Assembly (NCBI GenBank): GCA_001567275.1
Contig: LNBX01000024.1
Coordinates: 1 to 64,000, forward strand
DNA: 64,000 nucleotides
Direction of reading: 5' to 3'
From: Bacteroidetes bacterium OLB10
GTDB taxonomy: Bacteria; Bacteroidota; Bacteroidia; AKYH767-A; OLB10
The notes under the pieces are model-generated. The model had not been told where the DNA came from, did no database searches, and saw only the letters and a program-made list of their open reading frames with translations. Both the position numbers and the translations under genes were made by a program. Positions 62,945 to 64,000 of the stretch are shown piece after piece (positions within the stretch are counted from its first letter, which is position 1; each line of letters opens with the position of its first letter).

Positions 62945-63764
62945 ATGAACTATAGTGAACTTGTAGCTGAAAATAAAAAGAAAAAAATCTTTTTTATGTG
63001 TAGGGTTGGATACCGATTTGAACAAAATTCCAAATTCACTCCTGTCACTTAGTGACCCTGTATTTGAATTTAACAAACAAATTATTGAAGCAACACTTCC
63101 ACATACAGTTGCTTATAAATTAAACTTTGCATTTTATGAAGCACGCGGACCACAGGGTCTTGTTTCGATGGAACGCACCATGCAGTTTTTGAACAACAGG
63201 GCATTTACTATTGCCGATGCCAAACGTGGCGATATAGGTAACACTGCCACCATGTATGCTCAGTCTGTTTTTGATTATTATAAATTCAATGCCATCACAC
63301 TTTCGCCTTATATGGGTGTGGATACGGTTGAACCTTTTCTGAAATATAAAAATCACTGGAGCATTGTGCTGGCTCTTACTTCAAACCCCGGAGCTGACGA
63401 TTTTGAAATGCTCGAAACAGGAGAAGGAAAAGTTTATGAAAGAGTCATAAAAAAATTTGCTACTTCGCAAATGTCAGAACAGGTGATGTTTGTGGCAGGA
63501 GCTACCCGCCCTGAAACTTTCGCTATAATCAGAAAACATGCACCTGACCATTTTCTGTTGGTTCCCGGTGTAGGTGCTCAGGGAGGAAGTCTGGAGGAAG
63601 TTTGCCGATATGGAATGAATAGTTCTGTGGGATTGCTTATCAATTCTTCTAGGCAAGTAATATATGCTTCGTCAGGAAATGATTTTGCTGCAAAGGCCGG
63701 TGAGCAGGCACAAATCATACAGAAGCAAATGCAACAGATTATGCTGGACAAAGGAATTATTTAA
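62945..63764 (+). CDS. pyrF: Orotidine 5'-phosphate decarboxylase (type 2), frameshifted near the start
   Basis: PyrF makes UMP from OMP, the last step of pyrimidine synthesis. The main frame has VGLDTDLNKIP upstream of the track start, FYEARGPQGLVSMERTMQFL, DAKRGDIGNTA with the catalytic Lys and Asp, FVAGATRPETF and FLLVPGVGAQGG. These match the type 2 (about 270-residue) PyrF. ATG 62945 begins MNYSELVAENKKKK, but the frame breaks at seven A (62981-62987); six would give KKSFLCVGLDTDL. The gene follows prfA by 11 bases and precedes the DUF4184 gene by 1. Confidence 0.92.
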
Positions 63765-63765
63765 C

Positions 63766-64000
63766 ATGCCTTTTACATTAGCACATCCTGCAGCAATAGT
63801 TCCGCTTTATAAAATTTTTAAAGGCAGATTGTCATTAACAGGTTTAATCATAGGCAGTATTGTTCCCGATACTGAATATGCAGTCAACACTGTAACAAGA
63901 AGTGTAATAAGCCACACAACAAAAGGTATATTCTACTACGATTTACCAATGGGAATTTTAATAGCAGTGTGTTATCATGCATTCATCAAGCAGGTGTTCA
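63766..64000 (+). CDS. DUF4184 family membrane protein, 3' end outside window
   Basis: The visible 78 residues start MPFTLAHPAAIVPLYK and continue LSLTGLIIGSIVPDTEYAV and GILIAVCYHAFIKQVF. The FTLAHPA and GSIxPD motifs mark the DUF4184 family, whose members have several membrane segments and conserved His/Asp resembling metal-dependent hydrolases. The function is unknown. The ATG follows the pyrF stop after one base, so it is likely co-transcribed with prfA-pyrF. Confidence 0.82.
   Translation, partial: MPFTLAHPAAIVPLYKIFKGRLSLTGLIIGSIVPDTEYAVNTVTRSVISHTTKGIFYYDLPMGILIAVCYHAFIKQVF

Overview
The window looks like a chromosomal segment of a low-GC, uncultivated or poorly known member of the Bacteroidota (Bacteroidetes). 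Four things point there: a type IX secretion C-terminal domain on a large metalloprotease; the phylum's -7 promoter box (TAnnTTTG) in front of many genes; almost no Shine-Dalgarno sequences; and gene groups typical of the phylum (rpsU-xerC-hpf, DUF59-DUF2480, pabB-tilS, short GlgA-DUF4270-glmS, nucleotidyltransferase-TPR-DUF4292-EnvC). I see no rRNA, tRNA, CRISPR array, transposase or phage module.

Layout. 1-5.6 kb: end of a GIY-YIG gene, then mostly minus-strand genes (histone H1-like protein, an alpha-oxoamine synthase, hpf, xerC, rpsU, purD). 5.9-10 kb: plus-strand envelope and housekeeping genes (LptC-like, CNNM/CorC-like, a secreted coiled-coil protein, rbfA, a methyltransferase). 10-14.5 kb: a 1474-residue secreted reprolysin-like metalloprotease with Ig-like repeats and a sorting domain. 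14.5-20 kb: pseudouridine synthase, lipB, serine hydrolase, a ligase-associated exonuclease, a membrane glycosyltransferase-like gene. 20-30 kb: DUF59/DUF2480, an S46 dipeptidyl-peptidase, odhB, a DNA alkylation repair-like gene, a barrel protein, a thioesterase, tilS and pabB. 30-43 kb: GlgA-like half protein, DUF4270, glmS, DUF2723 membrane protein, nucleotidyltransferase, TPR lipoprotein, DUF4292, EnvC-like protein, TatA. 43-48 kb: a complete three-gene ABC importer, then dxs. 48-58 kb: a 3031-residue PKD-repeat protein and a small membrane-anchored partner. 58-64 kb: a conserved helical protein, carbonic anhydrase, MmcQ/YjbR protein, thioredoxin-like ferredoxin, frr, prfA, pyrF and the start of a DUF4184 gene.

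Two window-wide patterns matter most. First, at least seven otherwise normal genes, several usually essential (odhB, tilS, pyrF), are split by one-base shifts; six have a shift squarely on an A or T run of 6-8. This looks like sequencing or assembly error, so I annotate each as one gene and give the indel position. Second, several genes have an exact -7 box ending only 5-7 bases before the start codon, which predicts leaderless mRNAs and corrects several start sites. The most unusual single gene is the PKD giant: about 31 PKD units, a recent 492-bp internal duplication, and an abrupt C-terminus without any sorting domain.

I found no convincing wholly new multi-gene system. The best leads are the leaderless promoter class, the PKD giant with its partner, and several conserved genes of unknown function.
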